64,000 nucleotides of DNA from Nocardia aurantiaca (GCF_009708175.1 NZ_WMBB01000013.1:124001-188000), one strand, 5' to 3'. Shown: positions 27,332 through 36,894, numbered from the stretch's first letter. Program-made: numbers and translations. The notes: generated by a model from the sequence alone, not told the origin.

Positions 27332-27681
27332 CCAGGCCAGACGAGGATCCGGACCGGCTGTACACCCTGACCGGCGGTCGCAGCCAACCGGATTCGGACG
27401 CCTTCGATCTGGTGACCCTGGTGGTGAGCGAATGCGATCCAGTCCGCGGCATGCAGTCCGAACATGCCGCCATCCTCGATATGTGCCGCGCGCCGACCGC
27501 GGTGGTGGAGATCGCGGCCGAGCTGCGGCTGCCGGTCGGCATCACCGTCATCCTGCTCTCGGACCTGCTGCACGCGGGCAGGATCACGGTGCGTCATCCG
27601 GATTACTCCGCGCGGCAATGGAATTGGCTGCCCGATACCGACACGCTGGAAAAGGTGCTCGTTGGACTCCGCAAGCTTTGA
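27328..27681 (+). CDS. cvnC: DUF742 protein CvnC
   Basis: 117 residues of DUF742: LYTLTGGRSQP at the start, FDLVTLVV, then a winged-helix-like AEHAAILDMCR-type segment and LPVGITVILLSDLLHAGRI, the family signature. GTG 27328 overlaps the cvnB stop (GTGA). CvnC binds CvnB and CvnD in the streptomycete conservons. Confidence 0.9.
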   Translation: MTRPDEDPDRLYTLTGGRSQPDSDAFDLVTLVVSECDPVRGMQSEHAAILDMCRAPTAVVEIAAELRLPVGITVILLSDLLHAGRITVRHPDYSARQWNWLPDTDTLEKVLVGLRKL

Positions 27682-28264
27682 CACCCGTCCGGCCCGCGCC
27701 GACGCCCCGCTGCACGCCGATGCCCGCCAGGGCATGAAGATCGTGATCGTGGGCGGTTTCGGCGTCGGCAAGACCACCATGGTGCGCTCGATCAGCGAGA
27801 TCCGCCCGCTCGATACCGAGGCGACCATGACCCAGGCCGGCCAGGGCGTCGACGATCCGGCGGGCGTACCCGGAAAGTCCACCACCACGGTGGCTTTCGA
27901 CTTCGGCCGCATCACCATCGACAACGAGCATGTGCTGTACCTGTTCGGCGCGCCGGGCCAGGAGCGCTTCTGGTTCCTGTGGGACCGGCTGTTCGCGGGC
28001 GCGCTCGGGGCCATCGTGCTGGTGGATCAACGCCGCATCGCCGACTCCTGGTACGCCATCGACCGGCTCGAGCATCAGCGCACGCCGTTCATCGTGGCGT
28101 GCAACACCTTCGGCCCGGGTCCGTCGATGCCGGAGGTGCGGGATGCGCTGGATCTGGATCCGCACATCCCCCTGATCGACTGCGATGCCCGCGTCCGCGA
28201 ATCCTGCAAGAACGTCCTGATCACCCTGGTCGAATACCTCTATCATCCGGAGACCGTGTCATGA
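27662..28264 (+). CDS. cvnD: Small Ras-like GTPase CvnD (MglA-like)
   Basis: 200 residues. P-loop GGFGVGKTTM, a switch-I region, GAPGQERFWFLW as the G3 site (D-x-x-G replaced by A-P-G-Q, as typical for CvnD), and VACNTFG at the N-K-x-D position. The GTPase switch is predicted to be read by CvnA/B/C. The TTG start overlaps cvnC by 20 bases and gives the N-terminal extension usual for CvnD; ATG 27734 is a shorter alternative. Its stop overlaps the P450 start. Confidence 0.85.
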   Translation: MDSASFDTRPARADAPLHADARQGMKIVIVGGFGVGKTTMVRSISEIRPLDTEATMTQAGQGVDDPAGVPGKSTTTVAFDFGRITIDNEHVLYLFGAPGQERFWFLWDRLFAGALGAIVLVDQRRIADSWYAIDRLEHQRTPFIVACNTFGPGPSMPEVRDALDLDPHIPLIDCDARVRESCKNVLITLVEYLYHPETVS

Positions 28265-29526
28265 GCTCGCCCGCGTCCGGCGGCGGATGCCCCGTACCGC
28301 ACGAGCCGGGAGTCGTGCCACTGAGCGGCCCCCGCTTCCATACCGACCCGCACTCCCTCTATCGCGAAATGCGCCGCGACCACGGGCCGGTGGCCGCGGT
28401 CGAGCTGCTCGGCGGGATTCCGGCCTGGCTGGTGCTGGGGTACCGGGAGATGCATCAGGTCACCAGTTCTCCGGAACTGTTCCCCCGCGATGTCAGCCTG
28501 TGGAACCAGTGGCCGAACATTCCCGCCGACTGGCCGCTGCTGCCCATGGTCGGTACGCCCATACCGTCGATCTACTTCACGGCGGGCGCTGAGCACCGGC
28601 GGCATCTGGCGATGGTGGAACCGGCGCTGGAGTCGGTGGATCCGTTCGAATTGCGCCGTGTCTGTGAGGCTTTGGCCGATAGACTGATCGACTCCTTCTG
28701 CGGTCGCGGCGAGGCCGACCTGGTTGCCGATTTCGCCGAACCGCTGCCGGTGCTCGTGCTGGCCTGGCTGCTGGGCCTGCCGGACGCGGAGGGCCCGAGC
28801 CTGGCGCGGGTCATGAAGCTGCTGGCCGACGGCGGCGCCGACGCCCAGGCCGCGCATCTGCAGTTCATGCAGCACATGCAGCATCTGCTGGCGGTGAAGA
28901 AGGCCACGCCGGGCGATGATCTGGTCTCCCGCATGCTCGCCTTCCCCATGCCGTTCACCGACGAGGAGTACGTCAACGACCTGATGGCCGTCACCGCCGC
29001 GGGTCATCTGCCGACGGCGGGCTGGCTGATCAACTCGGTGTGTCTGATGCTCACCGACGACCGTTTCGCCGCCGCGCTGGGCGGCGGCCGGCGCAGCGTC
29101 GACCAGGCCATGAACGAGGTGCTGTGGGAGGACGCGCCCACCTCGATCCTGGCCGGGCGCTGGGCGGCCCGCGATACCCGCTTGGCGGACAAGACGATCC
29201 GCGCGGGCGACATGCTGCTGCTCGGCCTGGGCGCGGCCAATACCGATCCGCACGTGCGCCAGGCGGTCGGCGATGCCGCCACCCACACCGGCAACAACGC
29301 GCATTTCGCGTTCAGTCACGGCGAATACCGCTGCCCGTTCCCGGCGCAGCAGATCGCCGAGATCGTGGCGCGCACCGGGATCGAGGTGCTGCTGGACCGG
29401 CTGCCGGATATCGATCTGGCGGTGCCCGCACAGAACCTGGTGCGACGGCCCTCGCCATTCCTGCGTGGAATGACTTCTCTTCCTGTTGTTTTCACTCCAG
29501 TTCGCGCTCTCGGAGGTTTCCAGTGA
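28261..29526 (+). CDS. CYP157-like cytochrome P450 lacking the ExxR motif (CvnE position)
   Basis: 421 residues. The heme-binding site reads FAFSHGEYRCPFP, with the Cys ligand present. The I-helix is AAGHLPTAGW. The K-helix, which should be E-x-x-R, reads NEVLW, so the invariant Arg is replaced by Trp. CYP157 proteins in Streptomyces conservons are known for just this substitution (EQSLW in CYP157C1). The ATG overlaps the cvnD stop. It lies directly before a normal P450, the expected CYP157-CYP154 pair. Confidence 0.8.
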   Translation: MSSPASGGGCPVPHEPGVVPLSGPRFHTDPHSLYREMRRDHGPVAAVELLGGIPAWLVLGYREMHQVTSSPELFPRDVSLWNQWPNIPADWPLLPMVGTPIPSIYFTAGAEHRRHLAMVEPALESVDPFELRRVCEALADRLIDSFCGRGEADLVADFAEPLPVLVLAWLLGLPDAEGPSLARVMKLLADGGADAQAAHLQFMQHMQHLLAVKKATPGDDLVSRMLAFPMPFTDEEYVNDLMAVTAAGHLPTAGWLINSVCLMLTDDRFAAALGGGRRSVDQAMNEVLWEDAPTSILAGRWAARDTRLADKTIRAGDMLLLGLGAANTDPHVRQAVGDAATHTGNNAHFAFSHGEYRCPFPAQQIAEIVARTGIEVLLDRLPDIDLAVPAQNLVRRPSPFLRGMTSLPVVFTPVRALGGFQ

Positions 29527-30749
29527 GTTCCCCATGCCCGCATGCCATCACTATCGATCCGATGGTGGGTGATCTGGCCGGCGAGACCACCCGCCTGCGC
29601 GCCGCCGGGGCGATCACCCGGATCGATCTGCTCGGCGCTCCCGCCTGGACGATCACCGACCACACCATCGCCCGCCAGTTGCTCACCGACACAAGGCTTG
29701 TCAAGGACATCAATGCCTGGAAGCTGTGGCAGGACGGTGTCGTCACCCGCCAGTGGCCGTTGATCGGCATGATCGACGCCGGCCGCTCCATGTTCACCGT
29801 GGACGGTCCGGAGCACCGCCGCCTGCGCATCAAGACCACCCAGGCGCTGACCCCGCGCCGCCTGGAAGACCTGCGCCCCAGCATCGAACGGCTCACCAAG
29901 GAGCTGCTCGACGACCTGGACGAGGCGGGCCGCGATGGCGCGGCGGTGGATCTCAAGCAGGTCTTCGCCTATCCGCTGCCCATGCGGGTGATCTCCGAGC
30001 TCATGGGTGTGCCGCGCGCCGATCACCCGATGCTGCTGGACTGGTACAAGAAGTTCTTCTCCATGGTCACCCCGCAGGACGAGCGCTTGCGGATCATCGA
30101 GGACATGGACGTCTACTTCACCGAGATGGTCCGCCGCAAGACCGCCGAGCCCGCCGACGATCTCACCAGCGCGTTCATCCTGGCCGACGAGGGCGGCGAG
30201 CCGCTCACCGAGGAGGAGGTGGTCGGCAACCTCAAGGCGCTGGTCGCCGCCGGGCACGAGACCACGGTGAGCCTGATCCTGAATACGGTGCGCGCCTTGC
30301 TGACTCGGCCCGAACAGTTGGCCCGGGTGCGCGCGGACGAGGTGGAATGGAAGCAGGTGATCGAGGAGACGCTGCGCTGGGACGGCCCGGTCACGCATCT
30401 GCTCATGCGCTTCGCCACCGAGGACATCACGGTGGGTGACACGGTGATCGAGCGGGGTGAGGGCGTGGTCATGTCCTACCGCGCCATCGGCCGCGACACC
30501 GCCGTCTTCGGGGAGGACGCCGACGAGTTCGACATCACCCGGCCGACGGCGCACCGCAATATCTCCTTCGGCTACGGCCCGCACATCTGCCCGGGCGCGG
30601 CGCTGGCCCGCCTCGAAGCGGCCATCGCCCTGCCCGCGCTGTTCGACCGGTTCCCGCGGCTGCGGCTGGCCACGCCGGTCGAGGAGATCGTGAACCTTCC
30701 GGTCATGACCCAGAACGACGTCGCCGCCATGCCGATCCATCTGGCCTGA
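29523..30749 (+). CDS. CYP154-like cytochrome P450
   Basis: 408 residues with all P450 landmarks: I-helix LVAAGHETTVS, K-helix EETLRWDGP (E-x-x-R intact) and heme loop FGYGPHICPGAALARLE. Opening segment is typical of the CYP154 group, which hydroxylates or couples polyketide- or steroid-like substrates. The GTG overlaps the stop of the CYP157-like gene. Redox partners are not in the operon. It probably is switched by the conservon proteins, although the link is inferred from operon structure. Confidence 0.85.
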   Translation: MSSPCPHAITIDPMVGDLAGETTRLRAAGAITRIDLLGAPAWTITDHTIARQLLTDTRLVKDINAWKLWQDGVVTRQWPLIGMIDAGRSMFTVDGPEHRRLRIKTTQALTPRRLEDLRPSIERLTKELLDDLDEAGRDGAAVDLKQVFAYPLPMRVISELMGVPRADHPMLLDWYKKFFSMVTPQDERLRIIEDMDVYFTEMVRRKTAEPADDLTSAFILADEGGEPLTEEEVVGNLKALVAAGHETTVSLILNTVRALLTRPEQLARVRADEVEWKQVIEETLRWDGPVTHLLMRFATEDITVGDTVIERGEGVVMSYRAIGRDTAVFGEDADEFDITRPTAHRNISFGYGPHICPGAALARLEAAIALPALFDRFPRLRLATPVEEIVNLPVMTQNDVAAMPIHLA

Positions 30750-30975
30750 GGCCGCCGCGGGTGGGTCGGGGACGCATGCCGGACTCGGCCCACCTCCGGA
30801 ACACATCGGTCTTCTCCGCGGATCCCGGCGTCGGTGTGGGTTTCGCTGCCCGAGATTGCGGTATTTCAACCCCCGAACGGGGCGAAACGGGCACGCTGAT
30901 GTATTGCGACACGCTCATTTCGGCCATCGGCCCTGCTACCTTCATGGAGCGGTACCTAAAGGCAAGGAGCATGCC

Positions 30976-31239
30976 ATGGGCATCATCACGATGATCATCA
31001 TCGGCCTCATCGCGGGCGCGATCGCCCGCTTCCTGGTCCCCGGCAAGGAGGACTTCGGCATCATCTGGACCATCGTGCTCGGCATCATCGGCGGTTATGT
31101 CGGCGGCACCCTGGGCAGCCTGGTCTTCGCCCCGCACAAGTTCAGCGTCCATCCCCCGGTCCAGCACACCTTCCTCGGCGCCATCATCGGCGCCATCGTG
31201 GTGCTGGTCATCTACAAGTGGATCCGAGCCCGCGTCTGA
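30976..31239 (+). CDS. GlsB/YeaQ/YmgE-family stress membrane protein
   Basis: 87 residues, three hydrophobic segments rich in Gly: MIIIGLIAGAIARFLVPGK, IVLGIIGGYVGGTLGSLVF, and FLGAIIGAIVVLVIYKW. The order and the 'GLIAGAIAR.L.PG' start are the GlsB/YeaQ signature. ATG 30976 with AAGGAG is chosen. A strong hairpin follows the stop. Role in stress is known only by association in other bacteria. Confidence 0.85.
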   Translation: MGIITMIIIGLIAGAIARFLVPGKEDFGIIWTIVLGIIGGYVGGTLGSLVFAPHKFSVHPPVQHTFLGAIIGAIVVLVIYKWIRARV

Positions 31240-31267
31240 ATCGCTACCGCACAACCGGATACGCAGG

Positions 31268-31293
31268 GCGGGGCCGCGCAATCGCGGCCCCGC
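31268..31293 (+). terminator. Perfect 11-bp hairpin after the GlsB-like gene
   Basis: Arms GCGGGGCCGCG (31268-31278) and CGCGGCCCCGC (31283-31293) around CAAT, then TCTGTTGTGT. It lies 29 bases past the stop and before the convergent PucR gene, so it may terminate transcription on either side. Confidence 0.7.
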
Positions 31294-31416
31294 TCTGTTG
31301 TGTCGACAGCCTTGCGCGTGATGAGGGGTCCGCACAATCCCGCCGTCACCACGGCACCTTCGGCCGCAGGTGGTCCACGCCCCGATGACCGCGGCGCCCC
31401 GGCACGAGCGGCCGGA

Positions 31417-32919
31417 TCAGCCCGGCTCGGCCAGGAGGGACAGCAGCAGTTCGGCTCTGACGCGGGCATTGTCGAGGTCCCGGTCGAGGAGTTCGGCGAC
31501 GGTGGTGATGCGTTTGCGGAGGGTGTGGCGGTGGACGCCGAGGGCGGCGGCCGCGGATTCCCATTGGCCGTTGGACTCGAGGAAGGCGCGCAGCGAGCCG
31601 AGGAGATCGGTGTGGTGGCGGCGATCGTGGTCGATCACCGGGGTGAGGGTGGTACGGGCCATGGCGCCGAGGACTTCCCGGGTGGCCGGAAAGGACAGCA
31701 GGGTCAGGGTGGTGAAATCGGTGGGCGGGCCGCCGCGTTCGGCGGCCGCGGCGGCCAGACGCGCGGCCTCGGCGGCAGCGCGGAGTTCACGCGGCGGGTG
31801 GGGGCCGCTGACGCCCAGACGGACGAGCATTCGTGTGCCACCCAGTGTTTCGGGCCGCACATTCTCGGGGACCGCGGAGTCGGCGGGTAGCACGAGCAGC
31901 GCGCGGTGCGAATCCTGGTGCAGGAACAGCGGATGGCCGGACGCGAGCACGGCGGCGGAGAGGGCCGCGGTCGCGATGTCGACGGCATCCGGCGAATCAC
32001 AGTCGGCCACCAGGACTTTGATGCGACCCTGCGCATCGGCCGCTGATTCGAGCTGCTCCCACGCCGCAGCCGGATCGACCGGCACGCCGAGCAGCAGGCC
32101 CAATGCCTGAGCATTGAGCCGACGCTGCGCCTCGTGCAGCCGGTCCGGCTTCTCGAAGTCCAGGGCCAGCAGGGAATTGGCGTGGCCGAGCAGGATCTGG
32201 TCCACGTGCCCGAGCGGGGCATCGCCGATCACGACCAGGTCACCGTGGTAGCGGCGGCCCACACCGATGCGCTGATGGGTGATCGCGCCGAAGCAGTCGG
32301 TCCGGACTCCCGCCCCGGCCGGGCCGTGGGAGAGCAGGGTTCGCACCTCGGCGAGCAGCTCGGGCCCGGGTTGGGTTGGGTGACAGTCGATCACCGTCCC
32401 GGCCGGGTCCAGCACCATTACCGTCGCGCCCAGCGAACTCGCCAGTTCTCGCACGATCGCACCGCTTCCGGACCTGATCAGGGCCCGGGTCATGCGAGGC
32501 TGGGCGCGGCCGGCACGCAGCACGGCGTCGTATCGGAGTTCGGCGATTCGGGCCGACACCTGTTTGACGATGGCCGCGAACGCTGTCGGGAGTGGGACCT
32601 CGAACAGGGGGATGCCGATCTCGTCGGCGGCGGCGATCAGTTCCGGGGGCACCTCGTCGTGGGTGAGGCCGGTGCCGAGGCCGATACCCGCCACACCACA
32701 GCGGTCCAGCCCACGCACGTACTCCGTTCGCCCCGGCCCGTCGGCGGGCAGGCGCATGCCCGTGGTGAGAACCAGTTCGCCGCCGGAGAGCCACCGGAAC
32801 GGGCTCTGGAGTTCGGTGGTGACGACCAGGTCGATCTCGCGGCGGACACCGGCGGATCCGCCGCGCAGCCGGAGCGCGAGGTCGGGCTGGGCCAATACCC
32901 AGCCAATGGAAACGGACAT
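31417..32919 (-). CDS. PucR-family transcriptional regulator
   Basis: 500 residues. The N-terminal PucR domain (about 1-120) holds SPFRWLSGGELVLTTGM, AGIGLGTGL and IPLFEVPLPTAFAAIV. The C-terminal helix-turn-helix reads ESAAAALGVHRHTLRKRITTV, the PucR HTH_30 signature. ATG 32919 is chosen; the frame extends to 33045 over the divergent gabT start. It is divergent from gabT-gabD with 124 bases between, so it likely senses GABA or a derived amine and activates these genes. Confidence 0.85.
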   Translation of the reverse strand: MSVSIGWVLAQPDLALRLRGGSAGVRREIDLVVTTELQSPFRWLSGGELVLTTGMRLPADGPGRTEYVRGLDRCGVAGIGLGTGLTHDEVPPELIAAADEIGIPLFEVPLPTAFAAIVKQVSARIAELRYDAVLRAGRAQPRMTRALIRSGSGAIVRELASSLGATVMVLDPAGTVIDCHPTQPGPELLAEVRTLLSHGPAGAGVRTDCFGAITHQRIGVGRRYHGDLVVIGDAPLGHVDQILLGHANSLLALDFEKPDRLHEAQRRLNAQALGLLLGVPVDPAAAWEQLESAADAQGRIKVLVADCDSPDAVDIATAALSAAVLASGHPLFLHQDSHRALLVLPADSAVPENVRPETLGGTRMLVRLGVSGPHPPRELRAAAEAARLAAAAAERGGPPTDFTTLTLLSFPATREVLGAMARTTLTPVIDHDRRHHTDLLGSLRAFLESNGQWESAAAALGVHRHTLRKRITTVAELLDRDLDNARVRAELLLSLLAEPG

Positions 32920-33043
32920 CCGGCGCAGTGTACAGACTGTCGATTCCAGCACGGCGTGTTGTCCAATTCGGCACCGGGAATCGTGGGATTCATACCGCAG
33001 ACTGGTGATCGGTGCCACCGACCCCGGAACGGGAGACTCCGCC

Positions 33044-34387
33044 ATGACCTCGATCGACTATCGCCTGCCCCAGCGTCGCGTTCTCGTCACCGCCCTGCCC
33101 GGTCCACGCTCCGCGGCCCTGACCGCTCGGCGGCAGGCGGCCGTGGCGGCCGGCGTGGGGTCGGCGGCGCCCGTGTACGCGGCCGATGTCGACGGCGGGG
33201 TCATCGTGGATGTGGACGGGAACTCGCTGATCGATCTGGGGTCAGGGGTCGCGGTCACCTCGGTGGGCGCGTCCCATCCGCGGGTAGTGGCGGCTATCGC
33301 CGAGCAGGCCGAACGGTTCACGCACACCTGCTTCATGGTGACGCCCTACGAGGGTTATGTGCGCGTGGCCGAGGAGCTGGCCGCTCTCACCCCGGGCGGC
33401 TTCGACAAGCGGACCGCGCTGTTCAACTCGGGTGCGGAGGCGGTGGAGAACGCGGTGAAGGTGGCGCGGCTGGCCACCGGCCGCCCGGCGGTGGTCGCAT
33501 TCGATCACGCCTTTCACGGACGCACCAACCTGACCATGGCGCTGACCGCGAAATCCATGCCCTACAAGGCGCATTTCGGCCCGTTCGCGCCGGAGATCCA
33601 CCGCATGCCCCTGTCGTACCCGTACCGCGACGAGGCCGGCCTGACCGGGGAACAGGCGGCGCGGCGGGCGATTTCGCGGATCGAGGTGCAGATCGGGGCC
33701 GATTCGGTGGCCGCGATCGTCATCGAGCCCATCCAGGGCGAGGGGGGCTTCATCGTGCCCGCCCCGGGATTCCTCGCCACGCTGGCTCAGTGGGCGCGCG
33801 AGCGCGGGGTGGTGTTCATCGCCGATGAGGTGCAGACCGGATTCGCCCGCACCGGAGCCTGGTTCGCGAGTGAACACGAGGGCATCGAGCCCGACATCGT
33901 CGCCATGGCCAAGGGGATCGCGGGCGGCATGCCGTTGTCGGCCATCACCGGCCGGGCCGAGCTGTTGGATCGAGTGCATGCGGGCGGGCTGGGCGGCACC
34001 TACGGCGGCAATCCGGTGGCGTGCGCGGCGGCGCTGGCCGGCATCGAGGTGATGCGGTCCCTGGATCTCCCGGCGCGGGCGCGGGCCATCGAGACGGCCG
34101 TCGTGCCGCGGCTGCGGGAATTGGCCGCGGACACCGACGTGATCGGGGATGTGCGGGGCCGGGGCGCGATGCTCGCCGTCGAATTCATCCGGCCCGGCAC
34201 CGACGCACCCGATCCGCAGCTCGCCAACGCCATTGCCGCCGAGGCGCTCTCGCGCGGCGTGGTGCTGCTCACCTGCGGCACCTATGGAAACGTCATCCGG
34301 CTGCTGCCCCCGCTGGTGATCGGCGACGAGTTGCTCGCCGACGGGATCGGCGTGCTGGCCGAGGTGGTGCGGGATCTGACCCGCTGA
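33044..34387 (+). CDS. gabT: 4-aminobutyrate aminotransferase
   Basis: 447 residues, a class III PLP aminotransferase. NSGAEAVENAVKVAR is the cofactor phosphate site, VVFIADEVQTGFARTG holds the Asp and Gln contacts, and IVAMAKGIAGGMPLSA contains the PLP Lys. N-terminal GPRSAALTARR.AAV matches actinobacterial GabT (mycobacterial GabT is of similar length). It transfers the GABA amino group to 2-oxoglutarate, forming succinate semialdehyde for the next enzyme. It is the first gene of gabTD. Confidence 0.9.
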   Translation: MTSIDYRLPQRRVLVTALPGPRSAALTARRQAAVAAGVGSAAPVYAADVDGGVIVDVDGNSLIDLGSGVAVTSVGASHPRVVAAIAEQAERFTHTCFMVTPYEGYVRVAEELAALTPGGFDKRTALFNSGAEAVENAVKVARLATGRPAVVAFDHAFHGRTNLTMALTAKSMPYKAHFGPFAPEIHRMPLSYPYRDEAGLTGEQAARRAISRIEVQIGADSVAAIVIEPIQGEGGFIVPAPGFLATLAQWARERGVVFIADEVQTGFARTGAWFASEHEGIEPDIVAMAKGIAGGMPLSAITGRAELLDRVHAGGLGGTYGGNPVACAAALAGIEVMRSLDLPARARAIETAVVPRLRELAADTDVIGDVRGRGAMLAVEFIRPGTDAPDPQLANAIAAEALSRGVVLLTCGTYGNVIRLLPPLVIGDELLADGIGVLAEVVRDLTR

Positions 34388-34421
34388 GTTCGAAATCCGT
34401 TGAGTATGAGGAGAACGTGCA

Positions 34422-35876
34422 ATGCGTGATGCGGTCGAGCTGCTGGCGGCTGTGCCGACCGGACTGTGGATCGGCGGTGCACAGGTCGCCGCGAGCGACG
34501 GCGCGACCTTCCCCGTGCACGATCCGGCGACCGGTGAGGTTCTCGTCGAGGTGGCCGATGCCACCCCCGACGACGGCGCGCGGGCGCTGGACGCCGCGGT
34601 GGCGGCGCAGGTCGGCTGGGCGGCCACCCCGGCCCGCGAGCGGGCCGAGATCCTGCGCCGCGCCTGGGAGCTGGTGATGGCACGCCGCGACGACTTCGCC
34701 CTGCTGATGACCCTGGAAATGGGCAAGCCGCTGGCCGAGGCACAGGGCGAGGTCGTCTATGGCGGCGAATTCCTGCGCTGGTTCGGCGAGGAGGCGGTGC
34801 GGATCAATGGCCGGTACACGCTCTCGCCGTCCGGGAGCGGTCGCGTCCTGGTGGCCAAGCAGCCCGTCGGGCCGACGCTGGCCATCACCCCGTGGAACTT
34901 CCCGCTCGCCATGGGCACCCGCAAGATCGCGCCCGCCTTCGCGGCCGGCTGCACCATGGTGGTCAAACCCGCCGCCGAGACTCCGCTGACCATGCTGCTG
35001 CTGGGTGAGGTCTTCGCCGAGGCCGGGCTGCCCGCGGGTGTGCTGTCGATCCTGCCGACGTCACGGGCGGCCCGCCTGACCTATCCGATGTTCGACGACG
35101 ATCGGCTGCGCAAGGTGACCTTCACCGGCTCCACGCCGGTTGGCAAAGTCCTACTGGCGCAATCGGCTTCGCGGGTGCTGCGCACCTCCATGGAGCTCGG
35201 CGGCAATGCGCCGTTCGTGGTGTTCGACGACGCCGATCTGGATGCCGCGGTGGACGGGGCCATGGTCGCCAAGATGCGCAATATCGGTGAGGCGTGCACG
35301 GCCGCCAACCGGTTCCATGTCGACCACGCGGTGCGCGAGGAGTTCACGGCGCGGCTGACCGAGCGCATGCGCGGACTGAAGATCGGGCCGGGTCGGCTGG
35401 ACGGCGTGCAGGTCGGGCCGCTGATCACCGAGAAGCAGCGCGATTCGGTCGCGGAGCTGGTGGCGGACGCGGTCGCCAAGGGCGCGAAGGTGGCCACCGG
35501 CGGTGCCGCGGTGCCGGGTCCCGGCTGGTTCTACGAACCGACGGTGCTCACCGATGTCCCCGCCCACGCGCGCATCCTGCGAGAGGAAGTGTTCGGGCCG
35601 GTCGCCGCCGTCACCGGATTCGACGGCGAGGCGGCCGGTATCGCCGCGGCCAATGACACCGAATTCGGTTTGGCGGCATACATCTACACCCGGGACCTGG
35701 ATCGGGCGCTGCGGGTGTCCGAGGCGCTGGAATCGGGAATGGTGGGCGTGAACCGCGGCATCATCTCCGATGTGGCGGCGCCGTTCGGCGGCGTGAAGCA
35801 GTCCGGGCTGGGCCGGGAGGCCGGGGTCGAGGGCATCGAGGAGTACTTGGAGACCAAATACATCGCGCTGCCGTAG
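34422..35876 (+). CDS. gabD: Succinate-semialdehyde dehydrogenase
   Basis: 484 residues of the aldehyde dehydrogenase family. Cofactor region PWNFPLAMGTRKIAPA, GSTPVGK, general base Glu in MELGGNAPFVVFDDADLD, and catalytic Cys in NIGEACTAANRF. The C-terminal MVGVNRG and PFGGVKQSGLGREAG are typical of GabD. It oxidises succinate semialdehyde to succinate, feeding the TCA cycle. GAGGAG lies before its ATG, 34 bases after gabT. Confidence 0.9.
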   Translation: MRDAVELLAAVPTGLWIGGAQVAASDGATFPVHDPATGEVLVEVADATPDDGARALDAAVAAQVGWAATPARERAEILRRAWELVMARRDDFALLMTLEMGKPLAEAQGEVVYGGEFLRWFGEEAVRINGRYTLSPSGSGRVLVAKQPVGPTLAITPWNFPLAMGTRKIAPAFAAGCTMVVKPAAETPLTMLLLGEVFAEAGLPAGVLSILPTSRAARLTYPMFDDDRLRKVTFTGSTPVGKVLLAQSASRVLRTSMELGGNAPFVVFDDADLDAAVDGAMVAKMRNIGEACTAANRFHVDHAVREEFTARLTERMRGLKIGPGRLDGVQVGPLITEKQRDSVAELVADAVAKGAKVATGGAAVPGPGWFYEPTVLTDVPAHARILREEVFGPVAAVTGFDGEAAGIAAANDTEFGLAAYIYTRDLDRALRVSEALESGMVGVNRGIISDVAAPFGGVKQSGLGREAGVEGIEEYLETKYIALP

Positions 35877-35901
35877 CGGCATCCGGCCCCGGCCGGCCGG
35901 A

Positions 35902-36879
35902 CTAACCGACGGCAACCGTCATTTTGCCGCCGGCGGTCCCGGACTCCATCACCTCGTGCGCCCGCACGATCTCGTCGAAGGTGAAGGTGCGCACCGGTTT
36001 CGCGTGGTACGCACCGGCTTCGGCCTTGGCGACGAGGTCCGCGAGCGGGACCGCCGAGAGCGGGAACCCGGGCGTCCCGAAGACGAAGCTGCCGAAGAAG
36101 GACAGCTGGACTCCGCTGGGCAGGTCGGCGATCGGGTCGAACTCCGGCACGGGGGCCAGGCCGCCGAGGAATCCGGCCTGGCAGACGCGACCGCGCGGTC
36201 GCACGGTCGCGACCGAATCACGCAGGACGGAGTTGCCGACGAGGTCCAGCAGGGCGTCGACGACGAGTCCGGCCGCGTGCACGCGCTCCAACAGGTTGCC
36301 GTCCTCGATGAGAACCTGTGCCGCACCGATCTTTTCGAGCATTGCCGCATTCGACTGCGATCGGGTGGTGGCGATGACGGTGGCCCCGAAGTCGGCGGCG
36401 ATATTCACCGCCGCCTGTCCCAGTGAGGAGGTCGCGCCGCGCACCAGCACCGTCTCGCCGTCCGTGACGGCGAGATTGTCGTGCAGGGTGGTCCACGCGG
36501 TGGCGTAGACCTCCGGGATGGCGGCGAGATCGGTCCATTCCAGGGCGGTGTGGACCGGAACGACATTGCCCGCGGGCACGGTGACCAGCTCGGCGTAGGA
36601 GCCGTTGCGGGTGCGGCCCATGCCACCCATGATCGCGACGACCGGGGTCCCCGGGGCCAGCCTGCCCGAGGGGTCGGCGGCGACGACGCCCGCAGCTTCG
36701 ATGCCGGTCACCTGGGCGACATCACCCCACTGCCCCGACCGCATGTAGGTTTCCGCGTGGTTGAGCCCGAAAGCCTTGACCTCGACCAGGATTTCCTCTG
36801 CGGCCGGCGCCGGATCGGGCAGTTCGGTCACGGTGAGCACCTCGGGCGCACCGTAGTGGGAGATGGTGATCGCCTTCAT
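35902..36879 (-). CDS. MDR-family NADPH:quinone reductase-like protein
   Basis: 325 residues. Catalytic domain FGLNHAETYMRSGQWG, then VLVRGATSSLGQAAVNIAA (nucleotide loop GATSSLG), VIATTRSQSNAAMLEKIGA. Zinc-binding Cys/His are missing, so it is of the QOR class. Its start lies 11 bases from a TTGA-N8-TCAA operator also found before the neighbouring tetR gene, so it is the probable target of that repressor. It converges on gabD. Confidence 0.8.
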   Translation of the reverse strand: MKAITISHYGAPEVLTVTELPDPAPAAEEILVEVKAFGLNHAETYMRSGQWGDVAQVTGIEAAGVVAADPSGRLAPGTPVVAIMGGMGRTRNGSYAELVTVPAGNVVPVHTALEWTDLAAIPEVYATAWTTLHDNLAVTDGETVLVRGATSSLGQAAVNIAADFGATVIATTRSQSNAAMLEKIGAAQVLIEDGNLLERVHAAGLVVDALLDLVGNSVLRDSVATVRPRGRVCQAGFLGGLAPVPEFDPIADLPSGVQLSFFGSFVFGTPGFPLSAVPLADLVAKAEAGAYHAKPVRTFTFDEIVRAHEVMESGTAGGKMTVAVG

Positions 36880-36894
36880 GGCATACCCTCATTC

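Noticed and set aside
33242..34726. A 494-codon minus-strand frame opposite gabT
   Set aside because: gabT has an unbroken set of PLP enzyme motifs on the plus strand; the minus frame is composition-driven.
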